Source: Bacteroidales bacterium
GTDB taxonomy: Bacteria > Bacteroidota > Bacteroidia > Bacteroidales > UBA932
Length of the DNA: 64,000 bases
Direction: 5' to 3'
Assembly: GCA_009774765.1 (NCBI GenBank)
Contig: VSOK01000004.1
Span: 27,961 to 91,960, forward strand
The notes beneath the pieces are model-generated. The model saw only the letters and a list, made by a program, of their open reading frames with translations. It made no database searches and had not been told where the DNA came from. Position 1 is the stretch's first letter, and every line of letters begins with the position of its first letter. The translations under genes were made by a program, and so were the position numbers. Of this stretch, positions 8,619-17,926 are shown one piece after another.

Positions 8619-9500
8619 ATGATTTTTATGAACAGGAGATTTTTAGCCGTTGCGTCTGTATGCGTATTGTCTATGCTGTCAGGAGGTTTTGACGCCAGTT
8701 CCCAGACTGCCAAAAGCCTTTTCTGGAAAAAGGACGGGATACAGGTCGAGGAGATAGTGTCGGAGAAGGCGGACCAGTATACGAAAGTGGGGCATCACGG
8801 TCCTGCCGTGGAAAACACATATATGGCATTGCGCATTTATTTCAACAACAGCGGTGCCATTGACGTCTATTCCAAGACGGGCCGCGGAATGGAGCTTGAG
8901 CAATATAGATGGTATCCTGATTCCCTTGCTCAGGCGGAGTACGGTGCAGGATGTGATGAATATATGGTCGGCAAGACTGTAGGTCTTGGAGGAATAGCCC
9001 TTTGGGACGGGGAAAATGAGGTAAGGCTTGTGGCCACCAAAGGCAGGACTGCCCGTGTAGGAGATACTTCCAGAGGCAGCTTTGCGGAAATGATAGCATA
9101 CGGGGTACCTTATAAAGGTGAACTTGTGGACATCTTGATAAGGATCGATATGAACAGAAAGTCAAGGGAAGCCTTGATTACGGCCAAGGAGCTGAACGGG
9201 AAGAAGGTCCAGTTCCTGACAGGTGTCAATTACCATAAGGGGGAAAGTGTAAAATATGGTGAAGAATGTATTTCTGTATGGGGAATACATCCTGCGGATG
9301 TTTCCACGGAACCGGTCCCTATCGGTGCAGGAATGTTTTTCAGCAAAAGTGTTTTCAAGACGGTCGAGAAAACTGAAAATATGGTCAGGATTATTTCCAG
9401 GCCTTCATCACAGGTATGTACACGTGTGGTGGCTGCCTCTACCAAGGAGGCGGAGCTCAACAGTGCAAGACGTTTTGACGCTTATATGGGATTGAAATGA
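8619..9500 (+). CDS. Exported DUF4861-like protein
   Basis: The start is taken at ATG 8619 (or 8628), just after the rsmD stop, giving about 293 residues with a signal peptide (MNRRFLAVASVCVLSMLSGG). An ATG at 8457 in the same frame lies inside rsmD and is rejected. The segments GHHGPAVENTYMALRIYFN and AIDVYSKTGRGMELEQYRW resemble the DUF4861 family, a beta-rich family often found in polysaccharide-utilisation loci. A second, clearer DUF4861 protein is at 48615. The substrate is unknown. Its position beside rsmD, away from any carbohydrate locus, is unusual. Confidence 0.7.
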   Translation: MIFMNRRFLAVASVCVLSMLSGGFDASSQTAKSLFWKKDGIQVEEIVSEKADQYTKVGHHGPAVENTYMALRIYFNNSGAIDVYSKTGRGMELEQYRWYPDSLAQAEYGAGCDEYMVGKTVGLGGIALWDGENEVRLVATKGRTARVGDTSRGSFAEMIAYGVPYKGELVDILIRIDMNRKSREALITAKELNGKKVQFLTGVNYHKGESVKYGEECISVWGIHPADVSTEPVPIGAGMFFSKSVFKTVEKTENMVRIISRPSSQVCTRVVAASTKEAELNSARRFDAYMGLK

Positions 9501-9512
9501 TCGTTGTACGGT

Positions 9513-10004
9513 ATGTCCAGAAAAGACAGGATAGAAAAGACCAATGCCGCAAGGCTTCTTGACAAGGCAGGTATAAAATACGATCTGGTGCCCTATGAGG
9601 TGGACGAGAATGACCTGGCCGCGGTCCACGTGGCAGAACAGCTCGGAGAACCTCTTGAGCAGGTGTTCAAGACACTGGTGCTAGAAGGGGACAGGACAGG
9701 CCATTTCGTCTGTGTCATTCCCGGAGGCGGTGAAGTGGATCTTAAGAGCGCCGCCAAAGTTTCAGGTAACAAGAAATGTGATCTGGTTCCTGTAAAGGAG
9801 CTTCTTCCTCTTACCGGTTACATAAGGGGAGGATGTTCACCTGTGGGGATGAAAAAGCCGTTCCCTGAATATTTTGACATTTCAGCATCTGATTTTGACT
9901 ATATATATGTCAGCGCAGGCGTGCGTGGTCTTCAGATCAGAATCGCTCCGGATGATCTTGTCGCCTATGTCGGTGCAGGGATGGCCGACCTTGTGAAAAA
10001 ATGA
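9513..10004 (+). CDS. ybaK: Cys-tRNA(Pro)/Cys-tRNA(Cys) deacylase YbaK
   Basis: The protein has 163 residues from ATG 9513; the frame extends to a TTG at 9504 but ATG is preferred. It has a YbaK/EbsC domain with KTNAARLLDKAGIKYDLVPYE, QVFKTLVLEG, the catalytic-site lysine in DLKSAAKVSGNKKC, and GGCSPVGMKKPFP. It hydrolyses Cys mischarged on tRNA-Pro, a trans-editing step in translation. It is 12 bp after the DUF4861-like gene. Confidence 0.93.
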   Translation: MSRKDRIEKTNAARLLDKAGIKYDLVPYEVDENDLAAVHVAEQLGEPLEQVFKTLVLEGDRTGHFVCVIPGGGEVDLKSAAKVSGNKKCDLVPVKELLPLTGYIRGGCSPVGMKKPFPEYFDISASDFDYIYVSAGVRGLQIRIAPDDLVAYVGAGMADLVKK

Positions 10005-10040
10005 AATTTAGTAGTGTATAATATTAATTGACTTAGACTT

Positions 10041-11747
10041 ATGAAATTTGATTTCAGTGATGTTTTCAGACCTAAGTTTTTCGGTCTGTTCCGTAAAGGA
10101 GGCTATGACAGCCGTACTTTCACTTCTGATCTTATCGCCGGCATCATAGTCGGCATCATTGCGCTTCCGCTTGCCATCGCTTTCGGTATTGCGAGCGGTG
10201 TGACTCCCCAGCAGGGACTTATAACTGCAATTGTCGCAGGATTCATCATATCATTCTTCGGAGGTTCTCACTTCCTTATCGGAGGACCTACCGGCGCGTT
10301 TATCGTTATTGTCGCAGGAATTGTCGCGCAGTATGGTATGCAGGGGCTTATAATAGCTACTATTATGGCCGGTGTGTTCCTGGTGATAATGGGAGTGTGC
10401 CGTATGGGCGCGATATTCAAATTCATACCTTATCCTATCGTAGTGGGTTTCACCAGCGGTATTGCAGTTACGATATTCTCTACCCAGATGAAAGATTTTT
10501 TCGGGTTCACTATGGATGTCCCTTCCGGATTCATTCCTCAGTGGATCTGTTATTTTCAGAATATAGCCGACATAAGCATTGCGGAAACCCTTATGAGCGT
10601 AGGATGCCTTGCGGTAATAATATTGTGGGGCAAAGTGACGCATAAGATACCGGGATCATTGATCGCCCTTGTAGTTGGTACTGTGGCTTCCCTTCTTCTT
10701 TCACGTTTTGCCGGAATCGAGCTTGCTACAATAGGTTCGAAGTTCCCTGAGCTTGCAGGAGGACTTCCTATGCCGAAGCCTGTAGCTCCGCATTTTGATT
10801 ACGATACAGTAAAAGGCCTTGTGTCTCCAGCCTTTACTATAGCTATACTTTGTGCCATCGAGTCATTGCTTGCGGCAATGGTGGCTGACGGTGTGACCGG
10901 AAAGAGGCACAATTCAAATACTGAACTCATCGGACAGGGCATAGCCAATATCGTCACTCCGCTTTTCGGAGGAATACCTGCCACCGGTGCGATAGCAAGG
11001 ACTATGGCAAGCATAAACAACGGCGGCAAGACACCTGTTACCGGTATCATACACGCTGTCGTTCTTCTGCTTATCTATCTGTTCCTTATGCCGTACGCTG
11101 TATATATTCCGCTTTCATGCCTTGCAGCCATTCTTGTTATGGTTGCTTATAATATGAGCGAATGGAGGACGTTCAAATATCTGCTCAAAGGCGACAGGTC
11201 GGATGTGGCCGTGCTTCTGCTTACGTTCTTCCTGACTGTCATTGTGGATCTTACTGTCGCTATTGAGGTGGGAGTGGTGCTTGCCGTCGTGCTGTTTGTA
11301 AGGCGTGTGATGGAGACGTCTTCCATCTCGGTGCTTGAAAATGACCATATCGCGGCAACTGAAAATGATGAGAAGGCTTCTCTTGAGGATACAGAATTCC
11401 TTGATATCCCGTCCGGGGTTGAGGTGTATGAAATCAACGGACCGTTCTTCTTCGGTCTTGCCAGCAAATTCGAGGAGTTCGAGTCAAGGCGTCCTGCCGG
11501 TACTAAGGTCCGTATAATCAGGATGAGAAAAGTGCCTTTTATAGATTCTACAGGTATAAAGAACCTCCGCAACCTTTGCAGCAGGACGGAAAAGAGAGGC
11601 ATAAGAGTGATTCTTTCCGGAGTGACACCACAGGTGCAGGCTACTCTGCACAAATTCGGTGTCGACAAGGAGATAGGGCTTGAATATATCTATCCTCATA
11701 TCATACCTGCCCTTGCGAAGGCAAACGAGATAGTTTCAGAAAATTAA
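10041..11747 (+). CDS. SulP family anion transporter with C-terminal STAS domain
   Basis: This 568-residue protein has a membrane domain (about 25-415) beginning DLIAGIIVGIIALPLAIAFG, with GGPTGAFIVIVAGIV and the family signature region FIPYPIVVGFTSG. A cytoplasmic STAS domain follows (about 450-560) and contains IDSTGIKNLRNL. SulP/SLC26 proteins move sulfate, bicarbonate or dicarboxylates; which one here cannot be told. It is followed, after 34 bp, by the first gene of the aryl-polyene-type cluster, but is not obviously part of it. Confidence 0.92.
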   Translation: MKFDFSDVFRPKFFGLFRKGGYDSRTFTSDLIAGIIVGIIALPLAIAFGIASGVTPQQGLITAIVAGFIISFFGGSHFLIGGPTGAFIVIVAGIVAQYGMQGLIIATIMAGVFLVIMGVCRMGAIFKFIPYPIVVGFTSGIAVTIFSTQMKDFFGFTMDVPSGFIPQWICYFQNIADISIAETLMSVGCLAVIILWGKVTHKIPGSLIALVVGTVASLLLSRFAGIELATIGSKFPELAGGLPMPKPVAPHFDYDTVKGLVSPAFTIAILCAIESLLAAMVADGVTGKRHNSNTELIGQGIANIVTPLFGGIPATGAIARTMASINNGGKTPVTGIIHAVVLLLIYLFLMPYAVYIPLSCLAAILVMVAYNMSEWRTFKYLLKGDRSDVAVLLLTFFLTVIVDLTVAIEVGVVLAVVLFVRRVMETSSISVLENDHIAATENDEKASLEDTEFLDIPSGVEVYEINGPFFFGLASKFEEFESRRPAGTKVRIIRMRKVPFIDSTGIKNLRNLCSRTEKRGIRVILSGVTPQVQATLHKFGVDKEIGLEYIYPHIIPALAKANEIVSEN

Positions 11748-11781
11748 TTCTTATATTTAAGACTTTTAATACAAAAAGGCT

Positions 11782-12021
11782 ATGGAAAGACAGCAGATGA
11801 TAGAAAAGATGAGAGATATTCTTTCTGACGAGTTTGAGGTTGAAAAGGAGCTTATACTTGAAGATGCCCCTCTTATGAGCACGTTGGAACTCGACAGTCT
11901 GGATGTCGTGGATATGGTTGTCCTCATAGAAAAACATTTCGGTCTCAAGATGTCAAAGCAGGATTTTTCCGAGATCAGAACTTTCGGAAACCTCTACGAT
12001 TTCGTTGGCTCCAAACTCTGA
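11782..12021 (+). CDS. Acyl carrier protein, first of two in the pigment/lipid cluster
   Basis: This 79-residue acidic protein has the phosphopantetheine attachment motif ELDSLDVVDMV with Ser39. It carries the growing acyl chain as a thioester. It opens a run of 13 genes (to 25397) with gaps of a few bases or overlaps. The next gene, an LpxL-like acyltransferase, begins 2-8 bp after its stop, the usual pairing in aryl-polyene and flexirubin loci. Confidence 0.92.
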   Translation: MERQQMIEKMRDILSDEFEVEKELILEDAPLMSTLELDSLDVVDMVVLIEKHFGLKMSKQDFSEIRTFGNLYDFVGSKL

Positions 12022-12029
12022 TTGTGCCT

Positions 12030-12932
12030 ATGGAGCGTAAATGGGACGGCAGGACACGGGGAGGATCTTTCGGCTATCTGTTCTTTATCCGGTTCATAGA
12101 GATTTTCGGATTGGGACCGGCATATTTTTTCCTCTGCCTTGTCGTTCCGTACTTTGTCATTTTTGCACCGGCACAGACCAGAAGCACATTCGTCTATGCC
12201 CGCAGGATATTGGATTACAGCGTCCTCCGGTCTGTCTTTTTTGTCTTCAGGTCGTATTATGCTCTCGGCAGGTCGCTGATTGACAGGCTTGCTGTCGGAA
12301 TGGGGATGCAGGACAGGTTCGTATATGATATTGAAAACCACAGCGTCATGCTGGACCTTGTACGTTCCGACAGGGGAGGCATTGTCATAGGAGGTCATAC
12401 CGGAGCCTGGCAGATGGGTGCGCCTTTTCTCGGGGAATACGGCAAAAAGCTCAATGTGGTGATGTATGACAATGAGCATGCGGACATCAAAGAGATTATC
12501 AAGAGGCATACCGGTGATGCCGGCTTCAATGTCATCCCTATAACAGAGGGGGATATTTCCTATATGTTCGGCATTACATCTGCGCTTGGAAAAGGTGAGG
12601 TGGTCTGTTTCCAGGGAGACAGGTATATAAACGGCAGCCAGGTTCTCAGAGGAGAATTTATGGGAGTCGAGGCCTTGTTCCCGAAAGGACCGTTCCTTGT
12701 GGCGTCAAAGCTTGGAGTACCGGTCGTGTTCTATTTCGCTATGAGGGACAGGGCACGCAGATGCCATCTTTATTTTTTCACTCCGGAAATGATGCTTGCG
12801 CGTGAGTCTGGTGTTGCGGAAGAAGAATATCTTTTCAGGGCATATACTGCGGCACTGGAGTATATTGTCCGTAAATATCCGGACCAGTGGTTCAATTATT
12901 ATGATTTCTGGGATTTGTACAGCGGCAGATGA
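12030..12932 (+). CDS. LpxL-like acyltransferase of the pigment/lipid cluster
   Basis: It has about 300 residues from ATG 12030; a GTG at 12024 is also possible. The protein has an N-terminal membrane segment (about 28-50) and the lauroyl/myristoyl acyltransferase core: GGHTGAWQMGAPFL followed by VCFQGDRYINGSQVLRG. In this family the acid of the HX4D/E motif is normally Glu; here it reads H123-T-G-A-W-Q128, an unusual change. It is expected to transfer the finished acyl chain from an ACP to a lipid or sugar acceptor at the inner membrane. Its end overlaps the methyltransferase by 4 bp (ATGA). Confidence 0.85.
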   Translation: MERKWDGRTRGGSFGYLFFIRFIEIFGLGPAYFFLCLVVPYFVIFAPAQTRSTFVYARRILDYSVLRSVFFVFRSYYALGRSLIDRLAVGMGMQDRFVYDIENHSVMLDLVRSDRGGIVIGGHTGAWQMGAPFLGEYGKKLNVVMYDNEHADIKEIIKRHTGDAGFNVIPITEGDISYMFGITSALGKGEVVCFQGDRYINGSQVLRGEFMGVEALFPKGPFLVASKLGVPVVFYFAMRDRARRCHLYFFTPEMMLARESGVAEEEYLFRAYTAALEYIVRKYPDQWFNYYDFWDLYSGR

Positions 12933-14005
12933 TGAATAGAAAATATGACAGGGACATACTGTCCGCCAGGGACGCACAGGAACTTGCGCATATTGTCGCA
13001 TTCGGTCCCGTCGTGTTCCAGGTTGCCCGCATTATGCTCGATGAAGGTATTTTTGAATATCTGAGGGAGCACAGGGACGGATGTACGGTGGATGAGATAG
13101 CTTCGGAGAAAGGCTTGACGGAATATGCCGTCAAAGTGCTGATGGAGTCATCTCTGACAATGAGGACCGTATATTTCTCGGATGGCAGGTATCATCTTGC
13201 CAAAACAGGATGGTTTATGCTTGCCGATCCTATGGTGAAGGTCAATATGGATTTCAACCATACCATAAACTATAAGGGTATGTACCATCTTGATGAGGCT
13301 TTGCATAAAGGCCGTCCTGCAGGGCTTCCTGAGCTTGGACCGTGGGCGACAATATACGAGGGCCTGTCGATGCTTGGTGAAAGCCAGAAGGAGGGATGGT
13401 TCGGATTTGACCATTTCTATTCGGACAATTCATTTGACAGCGCGCTTCCTTATGTGTTGTCAGGACGTCCGCGCAGGCTGCTTGATATCGGTGGGAATAC
13501 CGGGAAGTGGGCTATGAAATGCGTGGGATATGATTCCTGTGTGGAAGTGACTGTAGCGGACCTTCCTGAGCAGATTGCTATGATGAAGGCAAATATAGAA
13601 GGCGTATATGGAAGCGACAGGATATCAGGGTATGGTGTTAATCTTCTTGAAAGGGAAGCCAGGCTTCCCGGAGGTTTTGATGTCGTGTGGATGAGCCAGT
13701 TCCTGGACTGCTTCTCCGACGCGCAGGTCGTGGATATACTTTCCAGGGCAAAGGACTCTCTGAATCCGGGAGGAAAGATATTCATCCTGGAAACATTGTG
13801 GGACAGGCAGAAATATTCAGCCGCATCATTCGACGTGGCGCAGACAAGTGTGTATTTTACAGCTATGGCAAACGGCAACAGCAAGATGTTCAATACGTCC
13901 GACCTGTGGTCGTATATAGAGAGGGGAGGACTGGAGCCGGTGAATGTCATCGACGGGCTCGGGTATGCCCATAGCCTTATAGAATGTATGAAAAAGGACG
14001 CCTGA
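12929..14005 (+). CDS. SAM-dependent O-methyltransferase-like protein with winged-helix N terminus
   Basis: This 358-residue protein has an N-terminal helix-turn-helix-like dimerisation part (about 30-95, CTVDEIASEKGLTEYAVKVL). The SAM-binding motif LLDIGGNTGKWAMK is at 184-197 and an acidic motif VTVADLPEQ follows. This layout is that of the Methyltransf_2/O-methyltransferase family. In aryl-polyene-type clusters such enzymes methylate the aromatic head group; that role is inferred here. It overlaps the upstream acyltransferase by 4 bp and is followed by the ketosynthase 2 bp after its stop. Confidence 0.85.
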   Translation: MMNRKYDRDILSARDAQELAHIVAFGPVVFQVARIMLDEGIFEYLREHRDGCTVDEIASEKGLTEYAVKVLMESSLTMRTVYFSDGRYHLAKTGWFMLADPMVKVNMDFNHTINYKGMYHLDEALHKGRPAGLPELGPWATIYEGLSMLGESQKEGWFGFDHFYSDNSFDSALPYVLSGRPRRLLDIGGNTGKWAMKCVGYDSCVEVTVADLPEQIAMMKANIEGVYGSDRISGYGVNLLEREARLPGGFDVVWMSQFLDCFSDAQVVDILSRAKDSLNPGGKIFILETLWDRQKYSAASFDVAQTSVYFTAMANGNSKMFNTSDLWSYIERGGLEPVNVIDGLGYAHSLIECMKKDA

Positions 14006-14007
14006 AT

Positions 14008-15708
14008 ATGAACAGAAGCAGGGTATATATAGCTGATGACTGTATTGTGTCATCACTCGGTATCGGGACGGAGGACAATGTCACGGCAATCGGAGCCGGA
14101 TGTTCAGGAGTGGCTCCTGTTTCTTCCTTCATCGGAGATTCAGAAAAGATGTGCGGTCTTGTCAGTGAGGAGGTCACAGGGAGGCTGCGTGCTGAGTATG
14201 GTGATTCCTGGACAAGGACGGAATTGTTTGCGGTGGCTGTACTTGACAGACTTTCAGGAGGATACGGGAAAGATGAAACTGTGCGCAGAGCTTTTGTTCT
14301 GTCCACCACAAAAGGAAATATAGATTTGATCGGAGATACTTGCGGACAGGTTCCTGAAGATGCCTATCTGTGGAAGATGGCGGAGAGGATAGGGAACTTT
14401 GCCGGTTTTCAGGGGGATGATATATATGTCATTTCCAATGCCTGCATTTCCGGAGTGTCGGCGATTGTGGCCGGCAAACGTCTGATCGAATCAGGAAAAT
14501 ATGATGAGGTGGCTGTCGTAGGGGTTGATACCCTTTCCGACTTTATCGTGAGCGGTTTTGATTCATTCCGCTCTCTCAGTCCAGGGCTTTGCAGGCCCTA
14601 TGACGCTTCGCGCTGCGGACTCAATCTCGGTGAGGCGGCAGGTGCGGTGCTTCTTTCGTCAAAGCCGTCTTCAGGCGCGGTGACAGTGTCTGGAGGCTCG
14701 ATAAGTGACGATGCCAATCATATATCAGGCCCTTCAAGGACAGGTGACGCCCTGTTCTTTGCGATGAGGGATGCTATGGAGGATGCCGGTGTGTCCGGTA
14801 CGGAAATATCGTTCATCAATCTTCACGGTACGGCTACTGTATATAATGACGAGATGGAGTCGAAGGCTGTTGCCCTTGCAGGACTTTCTGATGTTCCTGC
14901 ACAGAGCCTGAAACCTTATATCGGGCATACTCTCGGAGCGAGCGGAGTGGTCGAGACAATATTGTCAGCATGCCAGCTGAAAGGAGGATGCCTGTTCGGG
15001 ACTCCAGGATTCGTGACGGCAGGTACTCCGATGCCGGTGAATGCAAGTGCGGAGACGAGAAAACTTGAAATGAGACATTGCCTCAAGACAGCTTCCGGAT
15101 TCGGCGGATGTAATGCCGCTGTCGTTCTCAGCCTTGATGAGTATGCTGCGGATATGCCTTCCTGGAAGCCGGCAGAGACGAGGACATTGCGTCATATAGT
15201 GATGAACAACGCATTGGCGGAGGAAGCTGGAGATTGCGGCGGCTTTGACATATTTATCAGGGAAAAGTACAGGGAGTCGGGGCTGAATGATATGAAGTTC
15301 TACAAGATGGACAGTCTGAGCAAATTGGGGTATATAGCCTCGCATCTACTTCTTGACGGACTTGAATACGGTCCTGAAGATATGGCTGTCGTGCTGCAGA
15401 ATAGAAGCGCGTCGCTTGATTCTGACCTCAGACATCAGAGGAATATCTCCTCCGGCCCCGGGGTCAGCCCTTCAGTGTTCGTCTATACGTTGCCGAATGT
15501 GGCTTCCGGTGAAATATCCATACGGCATAGGATAAAAGGGGAAAATACGTTTTTCATAGCAGGTGAGTACGAAAGGGGGAAAATTATGGATTATGCCTCT
15601 TTGGTGCTTGCAAGGTCCAAGGCGAAATATTGTATTGCCGGATGGCTTGAGTTTCTCGGAGGAGACTATTCCGTGGAGATGGACCTGATTGAAAAGTCTG
15701 ATTTGTAA
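14008..15708 (+). CDS. Ketosynthase fused to a second, Cys-less ketosynthase-like domain
   Basis: The protein has 566 residues from ATG 14008; an ATG at 13984 lies inside the methyltransferase gene. Residues 1-376 are a FabF-type beta-ketoacyl-ACP synthase with Cys146 (ISNACISGVSA), His273 (NLHGTAT) and His307 (YIGHTLGASG). Residues about 395-566 form an extra domain containing FYKMDSLSKLGYIASHLLL, VVLQNRSASLDSD and VYTLPNVASGEISI. This reads like the N-terminal half of a ketosynthase with Asn497 where the nucleophile would be, so it is probably a chain-length-factor-like partner. The fusion is notable because such domains are often separate genes. Confidence 0.85.
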   Translation: MNRSRVYIADDCIVSSLGIGTEDNVTAIGAGCSGVAPVSSFIGDSEKMCGLVSEEVTGRLRAEYGDSWTRTELFAVAVLDRLSGGYGKDETVRRAFVLSTTKGNIDLIGDTCGQVPEDAYLWKMAERIGNFAGFQGDDIYVISNACISGVSAIVAGKRLIESGKYDEVAVVGVDTLSDFIVSGFDSFRSLSPGLCRPYDASRCGLNLGEAAGAVLLSSKPSSGAVTVSGGSISDDANHISGPSRTGDALFFAMRDAMEDAGVSGTEISFINLHGTATVYNDEMESKAVALAGLSDVPAQSLKPYIGHTLGASGVVETILSACQLKGGCLFGTPGFVTAGTPMPVNASAETRKLEMRHCLKTASGFGGCNAAVVLSLDEYAADMPSWKPAETRTLRHIVMNNALAEEAGDCGGFDIFIREKYRESGLNDMKFYKMDSLSKLGYIASHLLLDGLEYGPEDMAVVLQNRSASLDSDLRHQRNISSGPGVSPSVFVYTLPNVASGEISIRHRIKGENTFFIAGEYERGKIMDYASLVLARSKAKYCIAGWLEFLGGDYSVEMDLIEKSDL

Positions 15709-15729
15709 ACAAAGTAAATACAGAATATT

Positions 15730-15987
15730 ATGGAAGAACTCATAGAACGTTTGAAAGGACAGATTATTGAAGCCCTCAATCTTGAGGATATGACTTCAGG
15801 TGATATTGATTCCGATGAGGCACTTTTCGGGGACTCAGGACTGGGACTTGATTCAATAGACGCGCTGGAGCTGATACTTATTCTTGAGCGTGATTACGGT
15901 CTCAAGATGGCTCAGGGTGAAGGGAAGGAAGTTTTCCGCAGCGTCAGGACGATTGCTCAGTATATAACTGACCGTCAGGGCAAATAG
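15730..15987 (+). CDS. Acyl carrier protein, second of the cluster
   Basis: This 85-residue acidic protein has the attachment motif LGLDSIDALELILILE. It is distinct in sequence from the ACP at 11782, as is usual for aryl-polyene loci, where two ACPs serve different steps. It sits 21 bp after one ketosynthase gene and 5 bp before the next, so it is the likely carrier for chain elongation. Confidence 0.92.
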   Translation: MEELIERLKGQIIEALNLEDMTSGDIDSDEALFGDSGLGLDSIDALELILILERDYGLKMAQGEGKEVFRSVRTIAQYITDRQGK

Positions 15988-15992
15988 GCGTT

Positions 15993-17186
15993 ATGGACAG
16001 GATTCTTGTTACTGGACTCGGGGTGATTTCTGCTCTCGGTGATTCCGTCGCCGGCAGTCTTGAAATGCTCCGGGCGGGAAAGTCCGGGATTTCCGATGCT
16101 CCTGCCCTGCTCGGTACTTCGCTGAAAGTTCCGGTAGGGGAGGTCCGTATGACAAATGCGGAACTGCTCGGGTATCTCGGACTGGACGTGGAATCCGTTG
16201 TCAGCAGGACAGCCCTTCTTGCTGCCTCTGCTGCTGTCCAGGCGGTAAATGATGCCGGACTGGACAGGGAGCTGCTTTCCGGAGGGAGAGCGGGACTGAT
16301 TCTGGGGACTTCCGTCGGAGGAATGGATCTGACCGAGCATTTCTACAGGGAATTCAGTGAAGACAGCTGCTCCGGCGACTTGAAAGAGATCGGGATGCAC
16401 GATTGCGGGGCATCGGCGGAGTTTGTCGCCAGGCATATAGGATTCAAAGGGTTCGCCACCACTGTAAGCACAGCATGCTCGTCCGCAGGCAATGCCATAA
16501 TGACAGGTGCAAGGATGATAAGGGCCGGTCTCATAGATGCTGCGATAGTAGGAGGCAGCGATGCCCTCAGCTGTTTTACGATGAACGGGTTCAATTCTTT
16601 GAGGATTCTCTCCTCCAGGCCTTGCCGCCCTTTTGATGCGGACAGGGATGGTCTGAATCTCGGGGAAGGAGCCGGATTTCTGGTCTTGCAGAGAGAAGGA
16701 ACGCAGCGGGGTGACTCTTATTGCAGCATTTCAGGATGGGCGAACACCAATGAGGCGTTCCACCAGACGGCAAGCTCCGCCTCCGGTGACGGGGCCAGCC
16801 TTTCTATGGGTGAAGCTCTCAGAAATGCCGGACTTTCTCCGGATGATATTGATTATATCAATGCCCACGGTACTGCAACTCCGGGAAATGATCTGGCGGA
16901 GGGCACTGCTGTCAGGCGTGTCTTTGGCGGTGGTACTCCTTTCGGCTCTTTCAAGGCGTATACAGGTCATACTTTGGGAGCTTCGGAGGGCATAGAGGCA
17001 GTGTTCTGCGCCCTTTCTCTCAAATATGGGGAGCTGTGGAGCAGTGCAGGGTTTGCCGTTGAGGATCCTGAGATAGGACTTCGGCCTCTTTGCGGATATC
17101 ACAGGAATGTCGCCCTCAGGCATATACTGTCCAACAGCTTCGGATTCGGAGGCAATGACACCACTCTTATATTTTCTGCAATATGA
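15993..17186 (+). CDS. Beta-ketoacyl-ACP synthase (FabF type)
   Basis: This 397-residue protein is full length for a condensing enzyme, with Cys162 (STACSSAGNA), His292 (NAHGTATPGND) and His326 (YTGHTLGASEG) and the NLGEGAGFLVL strand. It should condense malonyl-ACP with the growing chain. Its stop overlaps the start of the next gene by 4 bp, which encodes a ketosynthase homologue lacking the nucleophile. The pair could form an active/inactive heterodimer like the KS-CLF pairs of type II polyketide synthases (inference). Confidence 0.92.
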   Translation: MDRILVTGLGVISALGDSVAGSLEMLRAGKSGISDAPALLGTSLKVPVGEVRMTNAELLGYLGLDVESVVSRTALLAASAAVQAVNDAGLDRELLSGGRAGLILGTSVGGMDLTEHFYREFSEDSCSGDLKEIGMHDCGASAEFVARHIGFKGFATTVSTACSSAGNAIMTGARMIRAGLIDAAIVGGSDALSCFTMNGFNSLRILSSRPCRPFDADRDGLNLGEGAGFLVLQREGTQRGDSYCSISGWANTNEAFHQTASSASGDGASLSMGEALRNAGLSPDDIDYINAHGTATPGNDLAEGTAVRRVFGGGTPFGSFKAYTGHTLGASEGIEAVFCALSLKYGELWSSAGFAVEDPEIGLRPLCGYHRNVALRHILSNSFGFGGNDTTLIFSAI

Positions 17187-17926
17187 TGAAGCCTGTGTAT
17201 ATAAATGCAGCAAATGCTGTTTTTCCAGGGACGGAGGTATGCTACAAGGATGTAATACGTGATGCCAATATGCGCCGAAGGATGAGCCGCATAGTGAAAA
17301 TGGGAGTGGCAAGCGCGCTGGAATGCCTCAGGTCGCCTGAAGGCGATGATTATATCGTTCCAGATGCTATAATCACTGCTTCTGCATTGGGATGTCTTGC
17401 GGATACGGAGAAATTTCTTTCGGAAATGATAGCCAGGGATGAGAATATGCTGAATCCTACAGCCTTCATACAGTCAACATACAATACCGTAGGTGCCCAG
17501 ATAGCTCTCATCAACAGGATAAGGTCATATAATATGGTCTATGTCCACGGAGGATGCAGTTTTGACGCGGCTCTGACAGATGCTCTGATGTGTGTGTCGG
17601 AAGGGAGGAGCAAGGTGCTGCTGGAAGCTTTTGATGAGATTACCCCGTCTTCAAGGACTTTACTGGAGAGGCTGGGGTGTTTCAGTGAAGGCAGTGAGGG
17701 TGCAGTGTCGTTTCTTGTTTCGGATTCTCCTGCACAGTCAGGGGCTGTGGAAATATGTGATGTCCTTTTTCACGGAAATGCTTCCGTCAGGAAGCCTATG
17801 AACCTTTCAATAGACTCTGCAATATCTTTGTATGACGCCGTGCTTTCATTGGCCGGAAATTCCTCTGCTGATGCGCGCATTGTACTTGAACTTCCTGTAA
17901 TCACATTGACCCTCAAAGGTATATGA
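17183..17926 (+). CDS. Ketosynthase-like protein lacking the active-site Cys (chain-length-factor-like)
   Basis: This 247-residue protein is shorter than a full condensing enzyme and matches the Ketoacyl-synt_2 type (PF13723). The region corresponding to the nucleophile elbow reads FIQSTYNTVGAQIALI, with Asn101 where an active ketosynthase has Cys, and no second-half histidines are present. It is presumably a non-catalytic partner of the KS at 15993, influencing chain length. It overlaps both neighbours by 4 bp, indicating tight translational coupling with the KS and the deacetylase. Confidence 0.82.
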   Translation: MMKPVYINAANAVFPGTEVCYKDVIRDANMRRRMSRIVKMGVASALECLRSPEGDDYIVPDAIITASALGCLADTEKFLSEMIARDENMLNPTAFIQSTYNTVGAQIALINRIRSYNMVYVHGGCSFDAALTDALMCVSEGRSKVLLEAFDEITPSSRTLLERLGCFSEGSEGAVSFLVSDSPAQSGAVEICDVLFHGNASVRKPMNLSIDSAISLYDAVLSLAGNSSADARIVLELPVITLTLKGI

